Numbered from the stretch's first letter, positions 46,681 through 59,465 are shown. The stretch: DNA of 64,000 nucleotides from Pseudomonas sp. LRP2-20 (GCF_024349685.1 NZ_AP025944.1:1184001-1248000), one strand, 5' to 3'. Notes: generated from the letters alone by a model not told the origin. Program-made: numbers and translations.

Positions 46681-47575
46681 GCGTTGCCGCCAGCTCGCCC
46701 TGGGGCTGCTTTTACTGGGGCTGGGCGGTTGCAGCAGCCTGTTGTTCTACCCGGAACCCGGCCAGCCGTTCACCCCGGAGCGGGCCAAGCTGCAATACCG
46801 CGACATCATCCTCACCACCGCCGATGGCCTGCGCCTGCACGGTTGGTGGCTGCCGGCCAAGGCGGGGGTGGTGGTCAAGGGCACGGTGCTGCACCTGCAC
46901 GGCAATGGCGGCAACCTGCCGGGCCACCTGGGTGGCAGCTACTGGTTGCCGGAGCAGGGTTACCAGGTGCTGATGGTCGATTACCGCGGCTATGGCCTGT
47001 CCGAGGGCACACCGAGCCTGCCTGAGGTCTACCAGGACATCGACGCGGCGATGGCCTGGCTGGCCCAGGCCCCCGAGGTCCAGGGCAAGCCCCTGGTGCT
47101 GCTTGGCCAGAGCCTCGGTGGGGCGATGGCGATCCATTACCTGGCGCAGCACCCCGAGCAACGCCAGCGCTTCAGTGCCCTGGTGTTCGACGGCGTGCCG
47201 GCCAGTTACCGTGGGGTCGGCCGATATGCCCTGAGCACCTCGTGGATGACCTGGCCGCTGCAGGTGCCGCTGTCCTGGCTGGTGCCGGACGGCGACAGTG
47301 CGATCCGTTCGATCGGGCAACTGAGCAGCCCGCCGAAGTTGTTCTTCCACAGTATCGACGACGCCCTGGTGCCGATGGACAACGGTATCCGCCTGTATCA
47401 GCAGGCACCGGCCCCGCGCGTGCTGCAACTGACCCGAGGCGGCCACGTGCAGACCTTTGCCGACCCGGTGTGGCGCCAGGTGATGCTGCGCTTCCTCGAT
47501 GATCCCAGCCATTTCAACGGCCTGCGGCGGCTTGCCGAAGTGCCCAACTACCCTGACGAGAAGAACAAGCAATGA
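46652..47575 (+). CDS. Alpha/beta-hydrolase lipoprotein
   Basis: A 307-residue protein with lipobox LLGLGGC (Cys27), then an alpha/beta-hydrolase fold of the BEM46/YfhR kind: oxyanion LHLHGNGGN, nucleophile Ser in LLGQSLGGAMA, acid Asp in FFHSIDDALVP, His in TRGGHVQTF. It is probably an envelope-anchored esterase of unknown substrate. The only usable start is a TTG at 46652, inside the preceding gene; there is no other start codon before the signal sequence. It overlaps the next gene by four bases. Confidence 0.82.
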   Translation: MKPTTRTFSERCRQLALGLLLLGLGGCSSLLFYPEPGQPFTPERAKLQYRDIILTTADGLRLHGWWLPAKAGVVVKGTVLHLHGNGGNLPGHLGGSYWLPEQGYQVLMVDYRGYGLSEGTPSLPEVYQDIDAAMAWLAQAPEVQGKPLVLLGQSLGGAMAIHYLAQHPEQRQRFSALVFDGVPASYRGVGRYALSTSWMTWPLQVPLSWLVPDGDSAIRSIGQLSSPPKLFFHSIDDALVPMDNGIRLYQQAPAPRVLQLTRGGHVQTFADPVWRQVMLRFLDDPSHFNGLRRLAEVPNYPDEKNKQ

Positions 47576-47898
47576 GTGAAGAACGCAACGCCATCCCGCT
47601 GATCCTGACCGGTGTCGGCAGCATCATCGTGACGGTGGGAGCCCTCTGGTACTACGGCTACCTGCATTTCGCCAAACCTGAGGATGCGCTGCTGCTGCAG
47701 GACTTCACCATGCTCAAGACCATCCCCGGCGAGGACTACAAGGTCTCGCTGGACCCGGCGCCGCAGGTGGCCCAGTGTGTGGATGGCGTGCTGGTGCTGT
47801 TCGATACCGAACAGAAGGGCCTGACCGGCGTGCTGGTGGACAGCCGCAAGCGCGCGGTGCGTTGCATGGGCCAGGAGACCCCGCAGCAGGTGCAGTGA
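47572..47898 (+). CDS. Small single-pass membrane protein
   Basis: A 108-residue protein with one membrane helix (about residues 8-30, IPLILTGVGSIIVTVGALWY) and a soluble part with VAQCVDGVLVLFDTEQKG and a second cysteine near the end (AVRCMGQE). I do not recognise the family. Its ATGA overlap with the hydrolase lipoprotein makes it the third gene of a coupled set with DUF1704. Confidence 0.7.
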   Translation: MSEERNAIPLILTGVGSIIVTVGALWYYGYLHFAKPEDALLLQDFTMLKTIPGEDYKVSLDPAPQVAQCVDGVLVLFDTEQKGLTGVLVDSRKRAVRCMGQETPQQVQ

Positions 47899-47915
47899 CC
47901 CGGACCTTCTGCTCC

Positions 47916-47999
47916 TTGCACCGGCCCTTTCGCTACTGCATAGCCTCCAAAGGCAGTGGTATCCCTGTGGGAGCGGCTTTAGCCGCGAAAGGGCCGGCA
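47916..47999. repeat. Degenerate REP pair
   Basis: Left arm caccggccctttcgc is truncated after the first part; the right copy ggagcggctttagccgcgaaa is complete but with a variant core. Confidence 0.6.
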
Positions 48000-48002
48000 A
48001 GG

Positions 48003-48034
48003 CAAAAGAAAAGCCCCGCATCAATCGCGGGGCT
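48003..48034 (-). terminator. Intrinsic terminator of the toxin-antitoxin pair
   Basis: Read on the minus strand, AGCCCCGC and GCGGGGCT form a stem with a 7-base loop, followed by TTTCTTTTG. It lies 25 bases past the toxin stop. Confidence 0.85.
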
Positions 48035-48058
48035 ATCCGTTGCCTTGCCGGCCGAACT

Positions 48059-48379
48059 CTACGACTTCAATCGAGATTGCGCGGCATGGTAAACATCGCT
48101 TCGCTCGCGCTTCCCTACAGCGATGACGATGACCACCACACGTTCGTCGATCACTTGATACACGAGCCGGTAACCGGCTGATTTCAGCTTGATCTTGTAG
48201 CAGTCGGGCATACCAGAAAGCTTGTCCTTCTCTACCCGAGGTTGAGCGAGACGCTCTTTCAGCTTGTTCGCGAATTGAAGCTGAAGCTGGCCAGGCAGTT
48301 TGAAGAACTCTTTTTGCGCCCGAACGTTGAACTCGAGGTTATAGCCTGTTGTGTTTCCCTGCTTCGGCGATGAGCTCAT
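48059..48379 (-). CDS. RelE/ParE-superfamily toxin
   Basis: A 106-residue protein with the RelE fold: YNLEFNVRAQKEFFKLP, KLKERLAQPRVEKDKLSG, CYKIKLKSAGYRLVYQV and the C-terminal GKRERSDVYHAA. Such toxins cut mRNA in the ribosome or poison gyrase; the KLKSAGYRLVYQV stretch fits mRNA-cutting RelE. The ATG at 48379 lies 41 bases inside the antitoxin gene and no later start exists, so the first ~12 residues are extra compared with typical RelE. Confidence 0.85.
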   Translation of the reverse strand: MSSSPKQGNTTGYNLEFNVRAQKEFFKLPGQLQLQFANKLKERLAQPRVEKDKLSGMPDCYKIKLKSAGYRLVYQVIDERVVVIVIAVGKRERSDVYHAAQSRLKS

Positions 48380-48617
48380 CGATATCCACTCTTACAGTGG
48401 GCCCTCCACGCCGTTGGCGGACAAGCTCAGCCAGTTGCATGTCGTCGATCAGCTCCATCATCGCCTCGTAGCGTTCGGGTGGTACCGCGTAAAACGCTGG
48501 TTCGTTGCGATTGAGGATGACCACGGTTTCACCGGCAGCTTCGCGGATAGTACCCATGGGGTCCTTCTTCAGGTCGGTGATCGATGCTGCCAGATCGGCG
48601 AGTACGGGGTAGGTCAT
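48339..48617 (-). CDS. Phd/YefM-family antitoxin
   Basis: A 92-residue protein with the Phd/YefM N-terminal DNA-binding domain (VLADLAASITDLKKDPMGTI, VVILNRNEPAFYAVPPERYE) and a C-terminal segment that would wrap the toxin. It precedes and overlaps the RelE-like gene, the usual order in which antitoxin is made first. AT-richer sequence just upstream (about 48618-48670) is the likely promoter and operator. Confidence 0.88.
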   Translation of the reverse strand: MTYPVLADLAASITDLKKDPMGTIREAAGETVVILNRNEPAFYAVPPERYEAMMELIDDMQLAELVRQRRGGPTVRVDIDELIAEAGKHNRL

Positions 48618-48711
48618 AGTTGTATCAACCCATTAATAAGGTTATCGATAGCTGCAATTCTAGTGTTTGCAAGAGTGCTTTTAAAGGTGCTTTTGTCGGC
48701 GTGCAGGTATG

Positions 48712-48737
48712 AAAAACCCCGCCTTTGAGGCGGGGTT
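48712..48737 (-). terminator. Intrinsic terminator of the OmpA-type lipoprotein operon
   Basis: On the minus strand AACCCCGCC and GGCGGGGTT form a 9-base stem around a 5-base loop, followed by TTTCAT; 16 bases after the stop of the OmpA-like gene. Confidence 0.88.
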
Positions 48738-48753
48738 GGGGTCTTCGGCAGCC

Positions 48754-49545
48754 TTACTGCTGAATCTGGCTCACCGAACGCGGTGCCACCGGCTGATTGT
48801 CGTTGGAGATGGTCACCTCCACCCGACGGTTCTGCGCGCGGCCCGAGTTGCTGCCGTTGTCCGCCACCGGGTATTCCTTGCCATAACCCTGGGCGACGAT
48901 GCGCGCCGGGTCCACGCCTGCGCGCACCAGCGCCATGCGCACGCTGGCGGCGCGGCGCTCGGACAGGCCCTGGTTGTAGTTGGCCGAACCGACACTGTCG
49001 GTGTAGCCCTCGACGATCACTTTGCGCTCCGGGTTTTCCTGAAGGAACTGGGCCAGCTTGGTGATGTTCGGGTAGGCGTTGCTCTTGAGGTTGGCCTTGT
49101 TGAAGTCGAACAGCACGTCACCGAAAGTCACCAGGGTGCCGCGGTCGGTCTGCTTGGCGTTGAGGCTGTCCTGCAGCTTGGCGATCTGCGCGTCGCGGGC
49201 GTCTAGTTTGGCCTGGGCACGTTGCGCCGAGGCATTCTTCAGTTCATTCTCGGCGGTACGCAGGGCGATGGTTTGCTTGGCCACCTCGATGCGCTGGTTG
49301 GTCAGGTAGGCGAGCTGGTCGACCTTCTTGCTGTCTTCACGGTCCATGAAGGCCTTGTCGGACTTGTTCAGCCAGTCCTGGGCATCCTTGGTCTCGAGCG
49401 CGGCGACCTTGCTCGATTGCGGGTCGCTCTGCAGCGCCGAGAAGTTGCTGCGGGCCGACTCCAGGTTGGGGTTCGGGTCGTGGGAGCAGGCGGCGAGGCC
49501 GACGCTCAGGGCCAGCAGGGCGGGAATCATGACGTGGTTGCGCAT
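48754..49545 (-). CDS. OmpA-family peptidoglycan-binding lipoprotein
   Basis: A 263-residue lipoprotein: lipobox VGLAAC (Cys20), a helical coiled-coil-like middle (about 35-140, many A/K/E/Q) and a C-terminal OmpA domain (about 150-250) with VLFDFNKANL, VEGYTDSVGSANYNQGLSERR and GRAQNRRVEVTI, which binds diaminopimelate of peptidoglycan. The second ATG (49545) fits the AAAGGA ribosome site better than the first (49554). It follows the DUF4398 gene in one operon. Confidence 0.87.
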   Translation of the reverse strand: MRNHVMIPALLALSVGLAACSHDPNPNLESARSNFSALQSDPQSSKVAALETKDAQDWLNKSDKAFMDREDSKKVDQLAYLTNQRIEVAKQTIALRTAENELKNASAQRAQAKLDARDAQIAKLQDSLNAKQTDRGTLVTFGDVLFDFNKANLKSNAYPNITKLAQFLQENPERKVIVEGYTDSVGSANYNQGLSERRAASVRMALVRAGVDPARIVAQGYGKEYPVADNGSNSGRAQNRRVEVTISNDNQPVAPRSVSQIQQ

Positions 49546-49595
49546 AGTGTTCATCCTTTGATCGGTTGCGAAGGCTCGGGTTGGCTTAGCGGCGC

Positions 49596-50009
49596 TCATT
49601 GCGCGCTGCGCAGGCCTTCCTGACGTACGTCCTGAACGCCCTGGCGGGCATCCTGCACGGCCTTCTGGGCCTTGGCTGCCTGGGCCTTGCGTTCGGCGAC
49701 GCGGGCATCCCACTCGGCCTGCTCGGCCAACAGCTTGGCTTCGTCATACTTTTTGTCGTGCATGGCGATTTCAGCCTGCTTGAACTTGTCCTGGGCCGCT
49801 TTCATTTCCACGGCGGCGAACTCGGTACCGCCCGCGCTGACGGCGGAATTCACGGCGGACTGGGTAACGGCGTACTGCTCGGTGGGCGGGTTGCCCGCAC
49901 AGCCGGCCAGGACCAGGCTACTGCCGAGGGCCAGCGCGGCCAGCTTGAGCCCGCGCACGTGGGTGGATAAGCGTTTTGCAGTGCGGGTCTTCATGGTGGT
50001 CAGCTCCAT
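49596..50009 (-). CDS. DUF4398 lipoprotein
   Basis: A 137-residue lipoprotein with lipobox LVLAGC and DUF4398 helices (AAVEMKAAQDKFKQAEIAMH, KKYDEAKLLAEQAEWDARVA). The family nearly always precedes an OmpA-type gene in pseudomonads, as here, so the two probably act together at the outer membrane and cell wall. Starts at 50009 and 49994 both have acceptable ribosome sites. Confidence 0.82.
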   Translation of the reverse strand: MELTTMKTRTAKRLSTHVRGLKLAALALGSSLVLAGCAGNPPTEQYAVTQSAVNSAVSAGGTEFAAVEMKAAQDKFKQAEIAMHDKKYDEAKLLAEQAEWDARVAERKAQAAKAQKAVQDARQGVQDVRQEGLRSAQ

Positions 50010-50244
50010 TGGATCACTCCTGATAACGACGATGTCCGTAGCAGTCCATCGCTCAATCCCTGACATTGCCTGCGCTTGCGCTGAACGATGCACCATGGCA
50101 GGTGTGCAGGGTTTTAGCGTGATGGCTATTGGCTGGGACTTGAGCGTTTTTTGAAAGGTTCAGAAAAAGTTGCCTGGGCTACCTATCTATTTCTGACTAA
50201 TCGGTCAGCGGACGTTGCCTGGAACTTTTTGTGTCTGGCGTGGT

Positions 50245-50269
50245 TTCCGGGCCCGTTGCAGGCCCGGAA
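50245..50269 (-). terminator. Possible terminator hairpin
   Basis: TTCCGGGCC and GGCCCGGAA form a perfect 9-base stem with a 7-base loop, 14 bases past the stop of the minus-strand gene at 50284. No T run follows, so the call is tentative. Confidence 0.5.
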
Positions 50270-50283
50270 TATCGGAGTGTTGC

Positions 50284-50628
50284 TCAGTTGTCGCTGTTGT
50301 CGCTGGTGTTGCTCAGATCGTGCAGATGCCGCCGCGAGAGGGCCAAAAAGCGCGGCGTCGGACCGATGTCTTCAAACAAAGGGTCGCCTTCCTCGTCGGT
50401 GGCAATGACTTTGCGGCCTTGCACATAAGGGAAGCTGGCTTCCAGTTCTTCCAGTGCGGCGGCGACCAGTTCGCCGAGCAGTTCCTCGGCGGTGCGCTTG
50501 GGGTACATGTCGATCAGGGCGGCCAGGCGTGCTTCGGACTCCAGGTCCAGGTGCAACGCATGGCCGGTGGGGCTCAGGGTGCCGGCGGCATTCTGTTCCC
50601 AGTGCTGGGCGAGTTCGCGGATTTTCAT
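50284..50628 (-). CDS. Conserved pseudomonad protein of unknown function
   Basis: A 114-residue acidic, mainly helical protein (MKIRELAQHWEQNAAG, YPKRTAEELLGELVAAALEE). Similar proteins have been labelled 'type 1 pili tip component' in some annotations; I see nothing in the sequence to support that label, as there is no signal peptide. AGAGGTC precedes the ATG. It is divergent from ppc across 170 bases. Confidence 0.7.
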   Translation of the reverse strand: MKIRELAQHWEQNAAGTLSPTGHALHLDLESEARLAALIDMYPKRTAEELLGELVAAALEELEASFPYVQGRKVIATDEEGDPLFEDIGPTPRFLALSRRHLHDLSNTSDNSDN

Positions 50629-50798
50629 GATGACCTCTGTCAACGCCAGAAAAGGCTGCATTGCCTGGGACTGCTGTGCCTTGATTTTAGTTTGCTTTGC
50701 ACGATCGCGGCTTGCCATTGCGCCTTGGCAGTGGGCACTCTTGGGCCAGTGCTGTTTCCTGAGCAGAGTGCGGGCGAGCCGCGCCGAAGAGAGGGCCA

Positions 50799-54334
<3,536 letters not shown>

Positions 54335-54353
54335 TCCAACCCCATGCGTCACC

Positions 54354-54381
54354 ACGGCCCGCTTGCGGGCCGTTGTCGTTT
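54354..54381 (+). terminator. Intrinsic terminator of adk
   Basis: ACGGCCCGC and GCGGGCCGT form a tight stem 20 bases after the stop, followed by TGTCGTTT. Confidence 0.75.
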
Positions 54382-54421
54382 ATACTGCCGCTCTTTTCCC
54401 TAGCACCTGGATACCTGTTCG

Positions 54422-55096
54422 ATGACCACCCTGCTGGCCCTGGATACCGCCACCGAAGCCTGTTCCGTCGCGCTGCTGCATGACGGCAAGGTGACCAGCC
54501 ATTACGAGGTGATCCCGCGCATGCATGCGCAGAAGCTGCTGCCGATGATCAAGCAGCTGCTGGCGGATGCCGGCGTGGCGCTGAATGCACTGGATGCCAT
54601 CGCCTTTGGCCGTGGCCCGGGTGCATTCACCGGCGTGCGCATTGCCATTGGTGTGGTGCAGGGCCTGGCGTTTGCGCTGGAGCGCCCGGTGCTGCCGGTG
54701 TCCAACCTGGCTGCGCTGGCCCAGGGCGCGCTGCGTGAGCACGGTGTGCAACAGGTGGCAGCGGCCATCGATGCGCGCATGGATGAAGTGTACTGGGGGT
54801 GCTACAAGGCCGAGGCCGGCGAGATGCGCCTGCAGGGCCTGGAAGCAGTCCTGGCGCCTGAGCGCGTGGCGCTGCCAGAGGGCAGCAGCGGTGACTGGTT
54901 CGGTGCCGGTACCGGCTGGGGCTATGCCGAGCGCCTGGCGGTGCAGGCCAGTGCCAGCAACCCCGCGGCACTGCCCAATGCGCTGGACATCCTCAGCCTG
55001 GCCAGCTTTGCCTGGGCACGTGGCGAGGCAATCGTCGCCGAACAGGCGCAGCCGGTTTACTTGCGCGATAATGTAGCCACACCCAAGGCGCGCTGA
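54422..55096 (+). CDS. tsaB: tRNA t6A37 biosynthesis protein TsaB
   Basis: A 224-residue ASKHA-fold protein (LLALDTATEACSVALLHDG, AIAFGRGPGAFTGVRIAIGV) that partners TsaD and TsaE in making threonylcarbamoyl-adenosine at tRNA position 37. It is an inactive relative of TsaD and acts as scaffold. Complete, single gene after the adk terminator. Confidence 0.94.
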   Translation: MTTLLALDTATEACSVALLHDGKVTSHYEVIPRMHAQKLLPMIKQLLADAGVALNALDAIAFGRGPGAFTGVRIAIGVVQGLAFALERPVLPVSNLAALAQGALREHGVQQVAAAIDARMDEVYWGCYKAEAGEMRLQGLEAVLAPERVALPEGSSGDWFGAGTGWGYAERLAVQASASNPAALPNALDILSLASFAWARGEAIVAEQAQPVYLRDNVATPKAR

Positions 55097-55227
55097 GTGC
55101 TGTTCGTCGGTTATCGCGGTTGACGATAAAACCTTCGGCGCAAACTGTGGTCCAGTTATCAATCGAGCATTAGCGACGGAACTCTGATGCTGCTAGATTG
55201 CCATCATTGGTCCTGAGTGCTCACGCC

Positions 55228-55515
55228 ATGCGTATCGACGGTTTCTCATCGCAGTCCTACCCGATCAAGCGCACGCCGCGCAAGGCAGCGGTGCGCGACG
55301 AGAGCGTCGACGATGCCGAGCTGATCGAAGAGAGCGAAGCCATCCAGGAAGCGGCTGCCCGCCGTCGCCCGGCAGGCCTGCCGGCGCGCCAGCAAGACAT
55401 GGTGTTCCCTCGCGCCCGTGACCGGCGCACCGCCACGGCGCTGGCCAGCTACCTCAGCACGGCCGGTTTCAGCGATTGGGACATGGAAGTACTGGGGCTC
55501 GACCTGTACATTTGA
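55228..55515 (+). CDS. Conserved small pseudomonad protein
   Basis: A 95-residue charged protein starting MRIDGFSSQSYPIKR, with an acidic-helical middle (DDAELIEESEAIQEAAARRR) and a tail ending in hydrophobic and aromatic residues (FSDWDMEVLGLDLYI). I do not recognise a domain. It ends three bases before the DUF72 gene, so the two are probably co-translated. Confidence 0.65.
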   Translation: MRIDGFSSQSYPIKRTPRKAAVRDESVDDAELIEESEAIQEAAARRRPAGLPARQQDMVFPRARDRRTATALASYLSTAGFSDWDMEVLGLDLYI

Positions 55516-55518
55516 TGG

Positions 55519-56388
55519 ATGAATCCGTCATCCCTGCCCTATTTTGTGGGTTGTCCGTCCTGGAGCGAAACCGCCTGGCGCGACTACCTGTATCCCGCCG
55601 ACGCCAGCACTGGCGAAATGCTTGGCTACTACAGCCAGGTGTTCAACGCCGTCGAGGGCAATACCACGTTCTATGCGCGCCCTGCACCCGGTACCATTGC
55701 CCGCTGGGCGCAGTTGATGCCCGCGCACTTCCGTTTCACCGCCAAGTTTCCCCGGGATATCAGCCACGAAGCTGACCTGCGTGATCAGCTGGAACCTGCC
55801 TTCGACTTTACCCGCCTGCTTGCGCCACTGGGCCAGCGCGTATCGCCGTACTGGCTGCAGTTGTCAGCCCAGTTCGGCCCTGCACGGCTCGGCGAGCTGT
55901 GCCACTTCCTTGACGAAATCGGCGTACCGGTGGCCGTGGAGGTGCGCCACCCGGCGTTCTTCGCCAAGGGTGAGGAAGAGCGGCTGCTCAACCGCCTGCT
56001 GCACGAGCGCGGCGTGGAGCGCATCTGCCTCGACCCCCGCGCCCTGTTTAGTTGCACCTCACGTGACCCTGCCGTGCTGCACGCGCAGTCGAAAAAGCCC
56101 AAGGTCCCCCCGCGCCCCGCTGCCTTCAGCCAGCACCCGCAGGTGCGCTTCATCGGCCATCCGCAGCTTGAGGCAAACGAAACCTTCCTTACCCCCTGGG
56201 TCGACAAGGTCGCCGCCTGGATCGAGGAGGGGCGCAGCCCGTATGTGTTCCTGCACACCTCCGACAACCGCCTGGCCGCCGCGCTGGCTCAGCGCTTCCA
56301 CCAGCGGCTGATGGCGCGCTTGCCTGGTTTGGCGCCTTTGCCTGAATTGCCACGCGCCCCCGAGGTCGAACAACTGGGGCTACTCTGA
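55519..56388 (+). CDS. DUF72 family protein
   Basis: A 289-residue TIM-barrel-like protein of the DUF72/YecE family (PYFVGCPSWSETAWRDYLYP at the start, NTTFYARPAPGTIARWAQLM, HFRFTAKFPRDISHE, VAVEVRHPAFF, VFLHTSDNRLAAALA). The family has no settled function. It follows the small gene by three bases. Confidence 0.87.
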   Translation: MNPSSLPYFVGCPSWSETAWRDYLYPADASTGEMLGYYSQVFNAVEGNTTFYARPAPGTIARWAQLMPAHFRFTAKFPRDISHEADLRDQLEPAFDFTRLLAPLGQRVSPYWLQLSAQFGPARLGELCHFLDEIGVPVAVEVRHPAFFAKGEEERLLNRLLHERGVERICLDPRALFSCTSRDPAVLHAQSKKPKVPPRPAAFSQHPQVRFIGHPQLEANETFLTPWVDKVAAWIEEGRSPYVFLHTSDNRLAAALAQRFHQRLMARLPGLAPLPELPRAPEVEQLGLL

Positions 56389-56416
56389 CCTTTCCCTGAC
56401 CCCGGAGGTTGTGACC

Positions 56417-57247
56417 ATGGATGTACAGACCCTGCGAGCCGAAGCCTTCAAGGCACTGCACGAGCGTGACGGCGCTTTCGTCATTCCCAACCCCTGGGAT
56501 GCCGGTTCCGCCAAGCTGCTGGCCAGCCTCGGCTTCGAAGCGTTGGCCACCACCAGCGCGGGCCTGGCCTTCAGCCTCGGGCGGCCGGATGCCGAAGGCG
56601 CCTTGAGCCTGGATGAAACCCTGGACAATGCCGCGCTGATCGTCGATGCCACGCCTTTGCCGGTCGCCGCCGACCTGGAAAACGGTTTTGGCGACCTGCC
56701 CGAGGACTGCGCACAGACCATCCTGCGTGCCGCCGAAGCGGGGCTGGTCGGCGGTTCGATCGAAGATGCCAGCGGCCGCGCCGACGCGCCGATCTATGAC
56801 TTCGATCTGGCCGTGTCGCGGGTGCGGGCCGCCGTGCAGGCCGCGCGCAGCCTGCCATTCCCGTTCACCCTGTGTGCCCGTGCAGAAAACCTGCTGCACG
56901 GGCGCATGGACCTGGACGACACCATCCTGCGCCTGCAGGCCTTCGCCGAGGCGGGGGCTGACGTGCTCTATGCGCCGGGGCTGCGCAGTGCCGATGAGGT
57001 ACGTGCGGTGGTGCAGGCCGTGGCGCCAAAGCCGGTCAACGTGCTGATGGGCCTGGCGGGGGTGCCATTGAGCGTCAACCAGCTGCAGGACCTGGGCGTG
57101 CGCCGCATCAGCGTAGGTTCGTCACTGGCGCGTGCAGCGTTGGGTGCATTGCAGCGCGCGGCTTTGGAAATTCGCGATCACGGTACTTTCAGTTATGGCG
57201 AACAGGCTTTGCCGTTCGCCCAGCTCAACGACCTGTTCCGCCGCTGA
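56417..57247 (+). CDS. Isocitrate lyase/PEP mutase superfamily protein
   Basis: A 276-residue TIM-barrel of the carboxyvinyl-phosphonate phosphorylmutase type, with FVIPNPWDAGSAKLL, VAADLENGFGD for metal binding and GGSIEDASG. Members cleave or rearrange C-C or C-P bonds of small acids; the KKCGH-type lyase motif is missing, so it is neither isocitrate nor methylisocitrate lyase. The ATG at 56417 is eight bases from GGAGG; a GTG at 56411 is too close. Confidence 0.82.
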   Translation: MDVQTLRAEAFKALHERDGAFVIPNPWDAGSAKLLASLGFEALATTSAGLAFSLGRPDAEGALSLDETLDNAALIVDATPLPVAADLENGFGDLPEDCAQTILRAAEAGLVGGSIEDASGRADAPIYDFDLAVSRVRAAVQAARSLPFPFTLCARAENLLHGRMDLDDTILRLQAFAEAGADVLYAPGLRSADEVRAVVQAVAPKPVNVLMGLAGVPLSVNQLQDLGVRRISVGSSLARAALGALQRAALEIRDHGTFSYGEQALPFAQLNDLFRR

Positions 57248-57253
57248 GGCGTC

Positions 57254-57943
57254 ATGCGCGCACTGATGCTGTTGTGCGGCCTGCTAATGTTGACGGTGGG
57301 CCTGGCCTGGCAGTTCGGCTGGCGCCTGCCGGACGCCTGGAACCCCTGGGCGACGCTGGATGTGCGTCAGCCGGCCAACTGGCTGACAACCTACAAGCTG
57401 TCGCGGCTGCGCAACGACCCAGGCTTGTGCCGCCAGACGCTGGAGACTTCCGGCCTGCGTTACCGGGCGCAAGCCGACAGCCCGGCATCAGCCAACTGCC
57501 CGCTGCAGAATGTGTGGCGCATTGAACAAGGCCAAGCCCGGCTGAGCAGCAGCTTCCTTGCCAGTTGCCCATTGGCAGTGGCTTATGCGCTGTTCGAGCA
57601 GCATGGGCTGCAAGCGGCTGCGCAAAAGGTATTCGGCCAGCCTGTGGTGCAGGTGGATCACCTGGGCAGTTTTGCCTGCCGCAATGTCTACAACCGCAAG
57701 CAGGGGCGCCTGAGCCAGCATGCTACGGCTAACGCGCTGGACATCAGCGGCTTTCGCCTGGCGGACGGTCAGCGCATCGTGCTGGCGCGGGACTGGCAGG
57801 CGAGTGGGCAGAAGGGCGAATTTCTGAGGCAGGTGCGGCAAGCGGCCTGCGACAGTTTCAGCACGGTGCTGGGGCCGGACTACAACGCCGCCCATCACAA
57901 TCACTTTCATCTGGATATGGGGCGTTGGCAGGTCTGCCGCTGA
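57254..57943 (+). CDS. Extensin-like C-terminal domain protein
   Basis: A 229-residue protein with one N-terminal membrane or signal helix (about residues 2-20) and an extensin_C domain related to peptidase M15 folds: HATANALDISGF supplies His and Asp, and AAHHNHFHLDM the second histidine pair, all suited to zinc. Four or more cysteines suggest disulfides in the periplasm. A peptidoglycan amidase or endopeptidase role is likely but unproven. It follows the lyase-type gene by six bases. Confidence 0.78.
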   Translation: MRALMLLCGLLMLTVGLAWQFGWRLPDAWNPWATLDVRQPANWLTTYKLSRLRNDPGLCRQTLETSGLRYRAQADSPASANCPLQNVWRIEQGQARLSSSFLASCPLAVAYALFEQHGLQAAAQKVFGQPVVQVDHLGSFACRNVYNRKQGRLSQHATANALDISGFRLADGQRIVLARDWQASGQKGEFLRQVRQAACDSFSTVLGPDYNAAHHNHFHLDMGRWQVCR

Positions 57944-57945
57944 CC

Positions 57946-58566
57946 TCAGGCGTGCACGCGAACGTTGTTCAGCACCACCGGGCGAGCCCAGTGCATGTCG
58001 AATTCCAGGTCGTTCTGCTGCTTGGCCAGGGTCGCCTCGTCGTATGGCTCTGGCGCGGGGTCGAGCAGGTTCATCTCGAACTCGGCAATTGGCAGGTGCA
58101 GCGGGCGCGGGGAGGGTGCCGGGCCGGGCTCTGCCAGTGGCTGACCCTGGCTCATGACAATCGGACGCAGCCAGTTGTTGCTGATGTCGAGCTGGCGCTG
58201 CTGCTGGATCATCTCGGCAACGCTGAACGGCTCCGGCGCCGGCTCCAGCAGGTTGGCCTCAAGTTCCGCCTTGGGCAGGAACAGCGGCTCGGGCGGTGCG
58301 ACAATGGTGTCCTGCACCGGGCAGGCGCGCTGGGTTTCGATCAAGGCCAGGGCCTTGGCCCCACCGATCGGCTCGCCGCTGGCCTGGTCATACTGGACCA
58401 TGGCCTGGCTGACACTGTCCGGTTCTTCCGCTTGTTGTTCGGCCATCGCCCGGGCAAAGAAATCCTGCCACAGGTGGCTGACGCCCCCGAGTGCCTGGGT
58501 ATTCTGCCGACCGTAGTTGCCGACAGGCGACAAGTAGGTCAAACCGATGGGAAGAGTTTCTGACAT
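57946..58566 (-). CDS. Unknown protein with an internal 44-residue duplication
   Basis: A 206-residue protein without signal or membrane segment. Two similar units stand in tandem: LFLPKAELEANLLEPAPEPF ... SNNWLRPIVM (about residues 94-136) and LHLPIAEFEMNLLDPAPEPY ... DMHWARPVVL (about 155-199). The shared pattern is L.LP.AE.E.NLL.PAPEP, a helix with QQ, then W.RP. The N-terminus has GLTYLSPVGNYGRQN. I do not recognise the family. It converges with the extensin-like gene (2-base gap) and diverges from rsmJ. Confidence 0.7.
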   Translation of the reverse strand: MSETLPIGLTYLSPVGNYGRQNTQALGGVSHLWQDFFARAMAEQQAEEPDSVSQAMVQYDQASGEPIGGAKALALIETQRACPVQDTIVAPPEPLFLPKAELEANLLEPAPEPFSVAEMIQQQRQLDISNNWLRPIVMSQGQPLAEPGPAPSPRPLHLPIAEFEMNLLDPAPEPYDEATLAKQQNDLEFDMHWARPVVLNNVRVHA

Positions 58567-58640
58567 GGCAGTCGTGCGCGCTGTGCTCTGGCAGAATAGC
58601 GGGATATTGCCTGTATCGGCCGAGGCCGGTGATTCATTAA

Positions 58641-59456
<816 letters not shown>

Positions 59457-59465
59457 CCGCCTGCT

